The position numbers and the translations under genes are program-made. The notes beneath the pieces are model-generated. The model did no database searches. It saw only the letters and a program-made list of their open reading frames with translations, and was not told the origin of the DNA. Source: CAYTSA01 sp964440345 (lineage in GTDB: Bacteria; Desulfobacterota; Desulfovibrionia; Desulfovibrionales; Desulfovibrionaceae). Taken from it: 47,403 bases of DNA. Below are positions 15,445-24,449 of the stretch, in pieces. Where the stretch lies: assembly GCA_964440345.1 (NCBI GenBank), contig CAYTSA010000021.1:1-47403 (forward strand). The letters are read 5' to 3'. How positions within the stretch are numbered: position 1 is the first letter of the stretch; each line of letters starts with the position of its first letter.

Positions 15445-18400
15445 TCAGTCAGATTTTTGTTGGTCTTTGTGAAACCGCTTACAGCCATGGCGCAGCATTA
15501 TTTCGGCCTCGCCGAGCAGCTTTTGGGCCAGCTCCGGTGCGCTGCGCTTGCGCCAGTCTTCCATGTTGGTTCCCAGCAGCCACTGGTTGCAGGCTCCCTG
15601 GGCCGGGCTGCAATAAATCTGGAAATCCACTTTTCTGGAAAGGTCTCCAGCCAGGGCAAAACGCAGTCCCTGGCCGCAATAGGACCGAAACACCAGAGCC
15701 ATCTTGTGCTTGGGGTTGGTCTCGGCCTTGCGGCGCTCTTCTGTGGAAAGGTTTTGAGACAGCTCGTTGTACATGGTCTCCAGGCTGTTCTTGAAATATC
15801 GCTCTTCCAACTGATCCCGGGTTTGCGGGGGGATGTCCTCCAGCGAATCACAGTGCCGGTACAGGGAATAGAGCTTGGCCGCTCGGGCGGGGAAGAAAAC
15901 GCCTTTGCGCAGCACCTGGACTTTGGCCCCCAGCTCGAACAGATCGCCGGCCGGGCCGTAGTCCGTGTCCTGCACGTTGGCCTGCTGCAGCATGTCCTTG
16001 ACTGCAGGGTGCGCGCCAGACTCCATAGTACATTGGTGTATGGAGCCGGCAAGGATGAAGTCCGCCCCCAACATGAACGCCGCGGCGGCGGCCTCTGGCG
16101 CGCCCACGCCCCCGGCTGCGCCTACGCAGATTTCTCTGTTGTACTTGAATTGGGCGACCTTTCTGTCCCGCAGCCGGTGGATGGTCGGCAACAAGGCATA
16201 CGCTGGCGCTTGGTCGGTGTGGCCGGCGCAGTCCGCCTGGGCGCACAGATGATCGGCCATGGGCCAGTCCTGGGCCAGTTCGGCTTGTTCAGGCGATATT
16301 TCGCCCTGCTCCTGCAATTGCCCAAGCAGCCGTTCCGGAGCGGGGGAGAGGAAGTATTCCGCGGTTTCAGGCCGCGAGACCTTGGCCAGAATGGCGTGAT
16401 CGCTCACGGCGGCGCCGTTCGGCCCTCGCCGCAATCCTGTTGCGCGGAATTTTACCAGAGCCGGGGTCATCTGGATGTAGTTGCCGGTCTCCACATTTTT
16501 CACGCCCAACCGCAGCAGCAAGTCTACCAGGCGCTTCTCGTCAGCATTGGCGGAAAGATTCACGCCCCAGGGCCGGTCTTTAAGTTCCCGGGCCAGCCAG
16601 ACCAGGTCCTGTTCCACGCGGTCCAGGCCCAATCCTGCCGCGCCATAGAAGCTGAGCATGCCGGCCCTGCTCATGGCGGCGACCAGTTCCCGGGAGGCAA
16701 CGCCCTGATGCATGCCGCCGGCCACGTAAGCGTATTGCAGTCCGTACGCCTTTTTGAACGCGTCCGACCCCAGGCCAGCCGCACCATCGAAGCCGCCTGC
16801 GTCCGATTGCTTTGCAGCGGGCGGGGCGGCCGGTTCGGTGATGGGCGTTGCCTCGTTGCGTATGGCGGCGATGAGTTTTGTCAGCACCTGGGCTGGGCCA
16901 ACCTCCACATATTCGTGGACGTTTTTGCCCATCAGGTAGCGGACCGAGTCTATCCATTGCACCGGGCTGTTAATTTGCGCGGCCAGGGTCTCCTTGATGC
17001 GGTCCGGGTCGTAGGGCCGGGCCGTGAGGTTGGCGATGACGGGAACCTGCGGCGCGGCAAAGTGGAAACTGTCCAGAAATGTTTCAAATGCTTTTCTGGC
17101 CTGAGCCATGTAAGATGTGTGGAACGCGCCGCTGACGTTGAGGACCCTGTAGAGCGCTGCTCCTGCTTTGGTAAACAGGGGTTCGGCGGCTTCCACGGAC
17201 TGGCGGGGGCCGGCCACGACGAATTGCGATGGCGTGTTCAAGTTGGCCAGTTCCATATCCGCCAATGAAGCGTCTGACAGAACGGCGCGGACCTGTTCTT
17301 CAGAAAGGCCCACCACCGCAGCCATGCCGCCGCCCTGGGCCTGGGCCATAAGCTCTGCGCGCTTGGCCACCAGTTGCAGGCCCGTTTCGAAGTCAAAGAC
17401 CCCGGCCGCGAGCAGTCCGTTGTATTCGCCCAGGCTGTGGCCGGCCAGAAAGGCCGGAGGCTCTGGGGTTTCGGCGGCGCGCTGCAGATAGCTGAGCGCA
17501 TTCACCGTGAACAGGGCCGGCTGGGTGTATTGAGTCTGGTTCAGCTTGCCGTCCTGGTCCTCCAGACACAGCTTTTGGATGGAGTAGCCCAGGACGCGCT
17601 CGGCGATATGGACCATTTCTGGAAAAAGCTCGAACAATCCCAGACCCATGCCTTTTGCCTGGGCGCCTTGACCGGGAAAAACCACGGCGTGCATTGGAAG
17701 CTCCTTTGTCGGTGTTGCAGCGGTCCGTATCGCCAGGGCTGCGGCGTTGTCAAAGTTGTCGGCGTCGGCGCCAAAGGGAGTGAGTATGTGATAGATGCGC
17801 GGCGCGGCGCTGGGCTGGATCATTTTGAGCGCTGCGGCCAGGGTTCCGGACGGGCCGGCGTCAATATAAATGGAGTTCTGGCTGTCCGGCAGGGCCGCAG
17901 CTGTCTCTTGAAACCGGATGGGCTGGCGGATGACCCTCCACAGATGTTCCGGGTCCAGACTGGCGATGCGTCTGGCCGAGGCGCAGGAATACATGGGCAT
18001 GCGCGGCGCGCCATATGGCAGGCCGGCGTGCAGCTGCATGAAGTCGTCACGCAGCGCATCCATAAGCCGGGAATGAAATCCGTAGCGCACGGGCAGCTGC
18101 TGGACCACGGCGCCGGCTTGGCGCAGCTGGGACTCCGCTTCCGCCATCTCCGGCAGACCGCCGGAGAGCACGAAATGCTGTTTGCTGTTGACCGCGGCCA
18201 GGTCGCACAGGCTCTGCAGCGCTGCATTTTCTTGATAGAGCGATATATCGCCCAGCACGGCCAGCATGCCGCCTGCGGGGAGTTTTTGCAGCAGGGCCGG
18301 ATGCCGGGCCAGGGTTTCCACTGCAGCTTCCGGGTCCAGCGCTCCGGCTGCAGCCGCAGCTGCGAATTCGCCCAGGCTGGCGCCCAGCACGGCGTCCGGC

Positions 18401-18672
18401 CGCAGGCCGGCTTCCTCCAGGCAGCGGGCCAGGGCGTATTCGGTCATGAAGATGGCCAGGTGGGTGACGGCAAAATCGTCAAAAGGCTCGGACGCTGCAC
18501 GGTCAGGGGCGTACATGGCGTTCACAACGGACTGGCCCAGTCCGCTTGCCGCCACAGCGTCCAGTCGGTCCATCCATTGGCGGAAAACGGGCTGCGCCGT
18601 GTACAACTCCGCGCCCATATGAAAGTACTGGGAGCCTTGTCCGGAAAACAGAAAATAGAGAGGCGTGTGCAT
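15445..18672 (-). CDS. trans-acting AT-AT-enoylreductase of a trans-AT polyketide synthase
   Basis: A 1,075-residue three-domain protein acting in trans on the AT-less synthase encoded at 27323. First acyltransferase-fold domain, about 5-300: nucleophile Ser99 in GASLGE and His200 in YGFHS. Second, about 328-610: Ser413 in GHSLGEYN and His518 in GAFH, the pattern of malonyl-CoA-specific trans-ATs. Third, about 635-1075: an FMN-dependent enoylreductase of the PfaD/PksE type, with GAAGGVGAPEAAAAAF, IHQCTMESG, and CSPAQGACNQWL. In related AT pairs (such as PedC/PedD) one domain loads malonyl units and the other hydrolyses stalled acyl groups; I infer that domain 1 is the hydrolase-like one. Last gene of the operon, 32 bases after the binding-protein gene; the terminator at 15408 follows. 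Confidence 0.95.
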   Translation of the reverse strand: MHTPLYFLFSGQGSQYFHMGAELYTAQPVFRQWMDRLDAVAASGLGQSVVNAMYAPDRAASEPFDDFAVTHLAIFMTEYALARCLEEAGLRPDAVLGASLGEFAAAAAAGALDPEAAVETLARHPALLQKLPAGGMLAVLGDISLYQENAALQSLCDLAAVNSKQHFVLSGGLPEMAEAESQLRQAGAVVQQLPVRYGFHSRLMDALRDDFMQLHAGLPYGAPRMPMYSCASARRIASLDPEHLWRVIRQPIRFQETAAALPDSQNSIYIDAGPSGTLAAALKMIQPSAAPRIYHILTPFGADADNFDNAAALAIRTAATPTKELPMHAVVFPGQGAQAKGMGLGLFELFPEMVHIAERVLGYSIQKLCLEDQDGKLNQTQYTQPALFTVNALSYLQRAAETPEPPAFLAGHSLGEYNGLLAAGVFDFETGLQLVAKRAELMAQAQGGGMAAVVGLSEEQVRAVLSDASLADMELANLNTPSQFVVAGPRQSVEAAEPLFTKAGAALYRVLNVSGAFHTSYMAQARKAFETFLDSFHFAAPQVPVIANLTARPYDPDRIKETLAAQINSPVQWIDSVRYLMGKNVHEYVEVGPAQVLTKLIAAIRNEATPITEPAAPPAAKQSDAGGFDGAAGLGSDAFKKAYGLQYAYVAGGMHQGVASRELVAAMSRAGMLSFYGAAGLGLDRVEQDLVWLARELKDRPWGVNLSANADEKRLVDLLLRLGVKNVETGNYIQMTPALVKFRATGLRRGPNGAAVSDHAILAKVSRPETAEYFLSPAPERLLGQLQEQGEISPEQAELAQDWPMADHLCAQADCAGHTDQAPAYALLPTIHRLRDRKVAQFKYNREICVGAAGGVGAPEAAAAAFMLGADFILAGSIHQCTMESGAHPAVKDMLQQANVQDTDYGPAGDLFELGAKVQVLRKGVFFPARAAKLYSLYRHCDSLEDIPPQTRDQLEERYFKNSLETMYNELSQNLSTEERRKAETNPKHKMALVFRSYCGQGLRFALAGDLSRKVDFQIYCSPAQGACNQWLLGTNMEDWRKRSAPELAQKLLGEAEIMLRHGCKRFHKDQQKSD

Positions 18673-18704
18673 ACGCGTTGCGCCGGCAGACTGCGCCGGA
18701 GGTG

Positions 18705-20015
18705 TTATTTTAGCTGCGGTTCTGTGGGATTATCGACGTCAATTTCCCCGACAACGGGCGGTTTGGCCTTTTCCGTATACATGAATTCAATGAGTTTTAT
18801 GACGTTGGGCGTGGGCCGGTATCCGATTCGTTGCGCAGTGTCCATGTTCAGGGCGATTTTCATGGGGATGGTGCTGGCAAAGTTTGTCATGGTCTCCATA
18901 CTGTGCATCATCAACCGGCTGATCATGAAAGCGAACCGCTGGTCCAGCCGCAGCAGAGAGCTTTGCGACGGGCTCATGAGCGCTCCCAGGCGCACGTCCC
19001 TGTCGCCGGCCTGGCTGTACACAGCCACATCCAAGTCTGCAAGGTAATCGAATATGCGCTTTCTGTGTGCGTTTGATAATGGCGGGCCCTGGTTCATGAA
19101 AAAGGCGTCAATGTCGTCTTTCATGGTTTCCAAGCAGCGCATAAAGTTGTTGATGCGCGTGTTTTCGTCCACGTCGATGAGTTCTGTCTTGCACGAATGC
19201 AACTTAAAGCCCCGTTCCTCGGCCGTGGCCTTGAGTACTTTCACGTCGGCTATATATCTGCCCAGGGACGAATCCTCATAGATAAAGCCCAGAGTGGCAA
19301 AATCGAGCGTGTTTTTGAAGAACAACAGTTCTTCGTGGTCAAAACCTGAACCCTCCAGGTATGTATAAATGCTTAGCATTTTTCCAAGGTATTGCATCTG
19401 CTCGTTTTCGATTCCCATGGTGGTGCTGTTGAGCGCCAGGATGGGTACGCTTTTTTTCAGTTGGGCAATTTCTTTGCTGGACCAGTCCCCAACCACAATG
19501 AGCAAGTCTATGTCGCGCTTGGCCTGGATGCGTTTTTTAATAGCGTTGACAATGTGTTGGCGCTTTTGCGGATTCCACATGCCGTTGTAAACGCCGTTTT
19601 CCATGTAGTTAATCAACCCGTTGTTGGCGAATTCGTTCATGTTGCGCCACAGTTCTTCCGCCGTGGAGTATGATTTATCAGGAGGGGGGGCGCTCAGGCC
19701 CAGAACGTGGAATTGGCTGATGACCCCGGCAAGATAGTCAGTAAAAATGGCTGAGGGACCGTCCTGCAGCAAGGCGGTGTTCACAATCATATCCTGCTGC
19801 AGGGAAATGGCCGCATGGCTGGACTCCTGGGCCAGCCATTGCTGTTCTGAGGCGTTCATGGCTTTGGAAAGGTCAAAGTCGTCCTGCGTGTGGACGGGCG
19901 CTGACTGGTGTATAGACTGTGTTGCTGCGGACGGAGCAACATCCGCAGCCCAACAATGCTCAGACGCCAGCGCCAGCGCAGCGAGAAGGGCCAGGAGCGC
20001 GCGCAGCACGGTCAT
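18705..20015 (-). CDS. periplasmic ABC-type substrate-binding protein
   Basis: 436 residues with a signal peptide (MTVLRALLALLAALALASEHCWA). The body resembles the ABC_sub_bind (TrpX-like) family: two Rossmann-like lobes, with DIDLLIVVGDWSSKEIAQLKKSVPILALN in the first and the family-like end IPMKIALNMDTAQRIGYRPTPNVIKLIEF, where an early-residue signature of the type N-x-x-T-A-x-x-x-G is visible. No matching import permease is nearby, so it may serve as a periplasmic binding or sensing partner of the polyketide system. ATG 20015 overlaps the PPTase stop as ATGA, indicating coupled translation; the frame runs on upstream to 20282 inside the PPTase gene. Confidence 0.7.
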   Translation of the reverse strand: MTVLRALLALLAALALASEHCWAADVAPSAATQSIHQSAPVHTQDDFDLSKAMNASEQQWLAQESSHAAISLQQDMIVNTALLQDGPSAIFTDYLAGVISQFHVLGLSAPPPDKSYSTAEELWRNMNEFANNGLINYMENGVYNGMWNPQKRQHIVNAIKKRIQAKRDIDLLIVVGDWSSKEIAQLKKSVPILALNSTTMGIENEQMQYLGKMLSIYTYLEGSGFDHEELLFFKNTLDFATLGFIYEDSSLGRYIADVKVLKATAEERGFKLHSCKTELIDVDENTRINNFMRCLETMKDDIDAFFMNQGPPLSNAHRKRIFDYLADLDVAVYSQAGDRDVRLGALMSPSQSSLLRLDQRFAFMISRLMMHSMETMTNFASTIPMKIALNMDTAQRIGYRPTPNVIKLIEFMYTEKAKPPVVGEIDVDNPTEPQLK

Positions 20016-20725
20016 AGGACCGCCGCTTTTTGCCGGGGCCGGCCGCTTTGTGCGCCCTGCAACAGACCCACAAGCTCGTCCAGGCTGTAGCGGACGGCCG
20101 CGGTTTCGCCCAGAGGGGCAAAGGCCGCTGCGTGACAGACTGCTGTCAGTCCAACGGGCATGGCGCGGAGAAAAAGCACTCGGCCGGCGGCCACGGCTGT
20201 TTCGCCGCTTACCGCCACTGTGGCCGGGTCCAGATGCAGCCCTTCGCCCAGGGTCTTGAGCACGGCCTCCTTGCGTGTCCACAGGTCCAGGAGCGCGCGT
20301 TCAGGAGCGGCGGAGTGTTTGATGCGGGCGAATTCATCTGGACGCAGGGCGATTTTCACGTCCTCGGGCTGCAGCCCTCGCGGAGTTTCCACGTCCACGC
20401 CCAGAGGGCCGGGGCCGGCAACGGCCGCCACATGCCCCCTGCAGTGGGAGACGTTGAATTCCGGACCGGCTTCGAAGTAGGGTTTGCCCTTGGCCGTGCG
20501 CCGCAACCGGTCCAGGGGCGCCTCAACGCCGGCGGATTGGCCAATGCGCGTGATGAGCAGACGCGCACAGAGGGCCGCGGCCTGGTCTTGCGGACGGAGG
20601 TAGCGGGTGACGTCTGCGCGTTGTTCCGGCGGCAGCAGGGCAAGCCCGGCGTGGAAGGCGCCGTCGTGATCCTGTCCGGGATAGTTTTCCGGAGAGATGC
20701 GCACGTGGTAAAATGTGATGTTCAT
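20012..20725 (-). CDS. Sfp-type 4'-phosphopantetheinyl transferase
   Basis: Transfers the phosphopantetheine arm of CoA to the Ser of carrier domains, converting apo-ACP to holo-ACP; here the likely targets are the six carrier domains of the giant synthase. About 237 residues, the Sfp length. Motifs: FNVSHC (the SH pair), the Mg-binding LGVDVETPRG (family GIDIE) and LWTRKEAVLKTLGEGL (family WxxKEAxxKxxGxG). ATG 20725 was chosen because homology begins there (MNITFYHVRI); an in-frame ATG at 20734 is also possible. It lies 43 bases after the small membrane-protein gene and overlaps the binding-protein gene by four bases. Confidence 0.93.
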   Translation of the reverse strand: MNITFYHVRISPENYPGQDHDGAFHAGLALLPPEQRADVTRYLRPQDQAAALCARLLITRIGQSAGVEAPLDRLRRTAKGKPYFEAGPEFNVSHCRGHVAAVAGPGPLGVDVETPRGLQPEDVKIALRPDEFARIKHSAAPERALLDLWTRKEAVLKTLGEGLHLDPATVAVSGETAVAAGRVLFLRAMPVGLTAVCHAAAFAPLGETAAVRYSLDELVGLLQGAQSGRPRQKAAVL

Positions 20726-20768
20726 GCCGCACATGGCGTGTTGTTCGCAGGCTGCATGCGCCGCCAGG

Positions 20769-20930
20769 CTACATGTTCTTGCGGGGGTCGGACGCCAAAA
20801 CGAACAACAGGCCCAGCGCCGGGGTGAACAGTATGGAGGCAAAAAAATAGCCCCAGAAGCCCCATTTTCGGTGGTCGCCCAGAAAACCCATCAGAACGCA
20901 GAGACCCACGTAGATTAAAAGGTAAAGCAT
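20769..20930 (-). CDS. small membrane protein, 53 residues
   Basis: A short gene with a strong ribosome binding site, AGGAGG five bases before the ATG at 20930. Two hydrophobic helices (MLYLLIYVGLCVLMGFLG and YFFASILFTPALGLLFVLA) flank a short basic/aromatic loop (DHRKWGFWG); it ends in SDPRKNM. The first helix and loop suggest a hairpin with both ends on one side. It fits exactly between the SPFH gene (14 bases upstream) and the PPTase gene (43 bases downstream), with the same strand and spacing as the rest of the operon. I do not recognise a family. Confidence 0.8.
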   Translation of the reverse strand: MLYLLIYVGLCVLMGFLGDHRKWGFWGYFFASILFTPALGLLFVLASDPRKNM

Positions 20931-20944
20931 ACATCCTCCTTACG

Positions 20945-22087
20945 CTATTTCCTCTCGTTTGGCGAGTAAATGTCCAGATTATTGAGTTCAAATTCCTGCA
21001 TCAGGCTTTGAAAGACCGGGATGGCGTTCAATAGCTCTTCGAACTGCTCCTCGTGGTTTTTCAAGTCTTCGAGCGCCTGGCGGAACGTTGAGTTGGAGTC
21101 AGTGCTCAGTTTTGTCTGGTTGCCTCCGTAAGCAGCCAGGCCGCTGGTGTCTTGCGCGTAGGGATGTGCAGACGTTGCCTTGGCGTTTTCAGAGCCTTCC
21201 AGGTTCAGTATGACCGGCAATCCTCCCGCGCCGTCCGAGCCGCCGCCAAAAAGCACCACTTTGGCGTTGTTTGATTCCGCCAGCTTCAAGGAAGCCAGAA
21301 TGCCGAACCAGGTGAGCAGCTTTTCGTCTAAAGATTCGTTGACGATGTTGTTGTACATGCGAATTGATTCCGCCTCCAGCATCTTGCGCTTGATCTCTTC
21401 TGCGGCTTTTTTCAGCCGGAATTCATAGGTGAAGAATTCCTGCTGCACTCTCAGCTTGCCTTCAATGGAGCTGCGGACCACGTCCGGCAGAATGATGGTT
21501 TCTATGAGGAACGCTTCATATATGATGGGGATGCGGCCGTTGCGGCGAATCATCTCCATGTAGACTTCTTCTTGAATAATCTGTGTTTCTGTGGAGTATA
21601 TCTCCTCTGGGCTGTATTTGCCGATGACATTACGGACAGACGCCATGGTGATGGGTTTGACAATTTTTTTGGCGTAGTCTGGCCCCACGTTTTTGTGGAG
21701 CATGGGCAGTTCATGTCTGTCCGGGTAGTAGCGTACTGACACTATCAAATTGACCACCAAGCCGTTGGTGGTGAGCACAGGCGCCTTAAGCTGCATTTCC
21801 TGGATGCGGGTGTCGTATTCGTACATGATGTTCCAGGGCCATAAGACGTGCAAGCCTTCCTGATAGACCTTCTGTTCCACCACGCCCTCAAGAAAGCGCT
21901 TGAAGAGCACGCCTTTGAACCCGGGGTAGATGGTGATGAACATGGAGTGGTAGAAAAAAAGCACGAAAAGAACGCATAGAAAACCAGTCAGCATCAGCCG
22001 GCCTTTGTAGCGCCGGATTAAGCGTTTGGCCTTGCTGCGTTTGATCTGCGCCGCTTTGGATGAGGGCGTTTGGGTAGATTTAGTCAT
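20945..22087 (-). CDS. SPFH/prohibitin-domain membrane protein
   Basis: 380 residues. A basic N-terminus (KRSKAKRLIRRYKGR) precedes one membrane helix (LMLTGFLCVLFVLFFYHSMFI, about residues 34-54), and then the SPFH domain (about 58-240) starting ITIYPGFKGVLFKRFLEG and including the family-like stretch VLTTNGLVVNLIVSVRYY. A helical segment rich in Lys/Glu (KAAEEIKRKMLEAESIRMYNN) follows, then a low-complexity tail. Such proteins form large rings in membranes and organise or protect membrane complexes. ATG 22087 begins two bases after the upstream gene ends. SPFH proteins are not usual members of PKS operons. Confidence 0.88.
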   Translation of the reverse strand: MTKSTQTPSSKAAQIKRSKAKRLIRRYKGRLMLTGFLCVLFVLFFYHSMFITIYPGFKGVLFKRFLEGVVEQKVYQEGLHVLWPWNIMYEYDTRIQEMQLKAPVLTTNGLVVNLIVSVRYYPDRHELPMLHKNVGPDYAKKIVKPITMASVRNVIGKYSPEEIYSTETQIIQEEVYMEMIRRNGRIPIIYEAFLIETIILPDVVRSSIEGKLRVQQEFFTYEFRLKKAAEEIKRKMLEAESIRMYNNIVNESLDEKLLTWFGILASLKLAESNNAKVVLFGGGSDGAGGLPVILNLEGSENAKATSAHPYAQDTSGLAAYGGNQTKLSTDSNSTFRQALEDLKNHEEQFEELLNAIPVFQSLMQEFELNNLDIYSPNERK

Positions 22088-22089
22088 GG

Positions 22090-22584
22090 TCAATCCTCAT
22101 TGCTGCTCCACAGCGGGGCGAACGACAGCATGGAGCCGCCCCGCCAGTGCTCGTTCAGGCAATGCTCCAGGCAACCTGCTTCCAGCGTTATGCAGGACCG
22201 GCTTGTTTCGTGGTTGGTTTCTCCCCTTGTTCCCAGACACATGGCGTAAACCAGCGGGCAGTCTGCCGCGCAGTGTATGAAGGCGGTCATGTGCGGGGGC
22301 GAGGCAATGGTGGAGTAGGCAAAAGAAACCACAGTGGTTACGTAGTGTTGGAGGCAGTTCTCCAGCTCTATGAGCGAGACCTTGTGGTAGAGGCATTCAG
22401 CCCTGCCTTGAGCGATGTGCGCGAGCATGGGGGTGGACGGCCGCTGTTCCACCTCCAGGCTGGCGTCGTAGAGTTCATGCAGTCCGTCCAACTCGTTGGG
22501 CGGCTGAAAGGTCATATGGTAGACTAGGCTGCCAACTTCAACCAGCAGGATGAGCGCTGCTAGCATGAGAAGAATTTTATGCAT
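22090..22584 (-). CDS. exported or anchored Cys-rich protein
   Basis: 164 residues. One N-terminal helix (ILLMLAALILLVEVGSLVYH) probably anchors or exports it. The rest holds eight or nine Cys, including AECLYH, ENCLQHY, HCAADCPLVYAMCLG, RSCITLEAGCLEHC, a spacing that suggests disulfides or metal binding in the periplasm. ATG 22584 overlaps the exporter gene by eight bases. I know of no matching family; its place between an ABC exporter and an SPFH protein suggests an envelope role. Confidence 0.7.
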   Translation of the reverse strand: MHKILLMLAALILLVEVGSLVYHMTFQPPNELDGLHELYDASLEVEQRPSTPMLAHIAQGRAECLYHKVSLIELENCLQHYVTTVVSFAYSTIASPPHMTAFIHCAADCPLVYAMCLGTRGETNHETSRSCITLEAGCLEHCLNEHWRGGSMLSFAPLWSSNED

Positions 22585-24286
22585 GGCCGCCGTCCTCTGC
22601 CGCGTCGTGTCCCTTGGCGCCGCCTGCGTGTGGAACCGTGATGGTCTCAATTGAACCGTAGTCCATCTTCACCACCCGGTCCGCCACGTGGTAATAGCGG
22701 TCGTCGTGAGAAACCGCCACAATGGTCTTGCCCTTGGCTTTCAGCTCCGGCAGCACGGTTTCGTAAAAATGCTTGCGAAACACAGGGTCTAGGTCTGCGG
22801 CCACCTCGTCCAGAATGTAGACAGGCTTGTCCTCCAGCAGACAGACCGTCAAGGCCAGCCGTTTTTTCTGTCCGCTGGAAAGGTCCAGGGTGGTGAAGCG
22901 GCCGTGGCGTATGCCGGTCTTGTCTGCGATATCCATTTTTTCCAGCAGGTCGTCCACGGCGTCCTTGTCTGCGCCCCGCAGGCCGTAGAGCCGGTCGAAC
23001 AGGTGAAAGTCGGCAAACAGCACGGAAAAAAGCTCGCGGTAGGAGTCGCGGTTGGCGCTGTCCACCGGGGTGTTGTCCACCAGTATGCGGCCTTTGCCCG
23101 GCGCGTACAGGCCGGTGAGCAGCTTGAGAAAGGTGGATTTGCCGCTGCCGTTGCCGCCCACCAGAAAAATGAGCTCGCCCTTGTTCAGGGTAAAATTCAT
23201 TGGGCCCAGGCTGAAGCCGTGGCTGTTGGAAGAAACCGCGGGGTAGGTGAAAAAGGCGTCCTCCAGAGTGATGGAGGCAAACTCCCCGTCCTTTTTCGCC
23301 AGCCGGTTGTAAGGGTCGAAGTCCTTGGCCTCGTTATACGCCTCCAGCGTATCGCCCAGCTCGCCTATGTCCCGCACGGCCCAGTCCGCCTTGTAGAGCA
23401 TGGGCACGGCGCTGATAACCTGGCCCAGCGGGCCCAGAGCGTAGAGTATGGCCATGGACAGGATAAGCACCGTGTCTGTGTCCATGACGGAGAACCGGGG
23501 CAGCAGAAAGACCACCGAGGCGATGAGCACCAGCAAAAACGTTTCGGCGAAAATGGCGTTTTCCACGGTCAAGCGTTCAGCCGTCACCTTGGTCCGTTTG
23601 GCTGCCCGGTTCACCCAGGTCATGTGCCGGTTGAACAGGTCGTCGCGCCGGCCGCGGTGGACTTTTAGCTCTTTCAAACCAAGCAGGATGTGGTTCAAGA
23701 ACTCCAGGAACCGGCTTTCCATTTTTTTCAACCGGGTAGTGTATTCGTTGATGACTCCTTGCTTGCGGGAATACAAGTACGCTGCGCCGCTGGTGATGAC
23801 CACAGTGACCACGAATGCGCTACGGGAAATGGTGAAAATGAAGGCCATGGACACCACCACCATGACCAGGCCGGAGCCGGCCATAACCAGCAAGCGCGTC
23901 GTGTCCATCAGCAGGTCAGTGTTTTCGATCAGGCTTTTGTAGACGCGGGTTTTCTCCATACGCTCCACGTCGTTCAGGCTCGCCTCCATCAACTGTCCAG
24001 CCACGCGCTTCTGGGTCTTGTATATCCAGCCGCCCATGCGCTCGATAACCACGCGGGAGGCCATGCGCAGCATGTAGGTATAGCCGCCTATGCACAGCAA
24101 AAACATGGCAAAATAAGGGAAAGTGGCCACAGCGCCCTTGGAAAGGCTTTCCGAGGCCACGTTGATGAGCACCACCAGTAAACCGTGCAGAAATCCCGCA
24201 AAGCCAATAAGCGCAATAACCTGGCTTTTTTTCTCTTCAAGCAGCCGGAAAAGCAGAAGAATAAGAGGAGACTGGGTTGGGATCAT
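22577..24286 (-). CDS. ABC transporter of the cyclic-peptide-export type (fused permease-ATPase)
   Basis: About 569 residues, exporting a small product across the inner membrane, probably the polyketide or a polyketide-peptide. The N-terminal half has six hydrophobic helices (about 10-290). The C-terminal ATPase has Walker A GGNGSGKST, signature LSSGQKKRLAL and Walker B VYILDEVAADLDP, followed by HDDRYYH. The family resembles the exporters of cyclic lipopeptides and siderophores (PvdE/SyrD-like, TIGR01194-like). ATG 24286 was chosen because the extension upstream (to 24379) does not look like a transporter start. No clear ribosome binding site. First gene of the seven-gene operon. Confidence 0.88.
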   Translation of the reverse strand: MIPTQSPLILLLFRLLEEKKSQVIALIGFAGFLHGLLVVLINVASESLSKGAVATFPYFAMFLLCIGGYTYMLRMASRVVIERMGGWIYKTQKRVAGQLMEASLNDVERMEKTRVYKSLIENTDLLMDTTRLLVMAGSGLVMVVVSMAFIFTISRSAFVVTVVITSGAAYLYSRKQGVINEYTTRLKKMESRFLEFLNHILLGLKELKVHRGRRDDLFNRHMTWVNRAAKRTKVTAERLTVENAIFAETFLLVLIASVVFLLPRFSVMDTDTVLILSMAILYALGPLGQVISAVPMLYKADWAVRDIGELGDTLEAYNEAKDFDPYNRLAKKDGEFASITLEDAFFTYPAVSSNSHGFSLGPMNFTLNKGELIFLVGGNGSGKSTFLKLLTGLYAPGKGRILVDNTPVDSANRDSYRELFSVLFADFHLFDRLYGLRGADKDAVDDLLEKMDIADKTGIRHGRFTTLDLSSGQKKRLALTVCLLEDKPVYILDEVAADLDPVFRKHFYETVLPELKAKGKTIVAVSHDDRYYHVADRVVKMDYGSIETITVPHAGGAKGHDAAEDGGHA

Positions 24287-24377
24287 AGTGGTGCTTTGGC
24301 TGTTTGGGCGGGCTAGCCCGTTGAATGCGCACAATGAGTAACGACATATACACATATTTGGCGGGGTAGTGCAATAC

Positions 24378-24416
24378 AAGACGTCCCTCCCGGCGCTGGG
24401 CCGGAAGGGACGTCTT
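24378..24416. terminator. hairpin between DUF697 gene and exporter operon
   Basis: AAGACGTCCCT (24378-24388) pairs with AGGGACGTCTT (24406-24416); CCGG/CCGG strengthens the inside. On the minus strand no long U tract follows, so termination would be weak. It lies between the DUF697 gene (ends 24450) and the exporter gene (starts 24286), where it could end or attenuate transcription. Confidence 0.6.
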
Positions 24417-24449
24417 CTCCGTACTACAAGGGGGGTGTGGCGGTCTGGA

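Noticed and set aside
15457..19047. Long plus-strand open frames (15457-17268 and 17374-19047)
   Set aside because: They lie opposite the AT-AT-ER gene and the next gene. Their translations have no domain, are rich in Gly, His and Arg as expected of the reverse of GC-rich codons, and lack ribosome binding sites.
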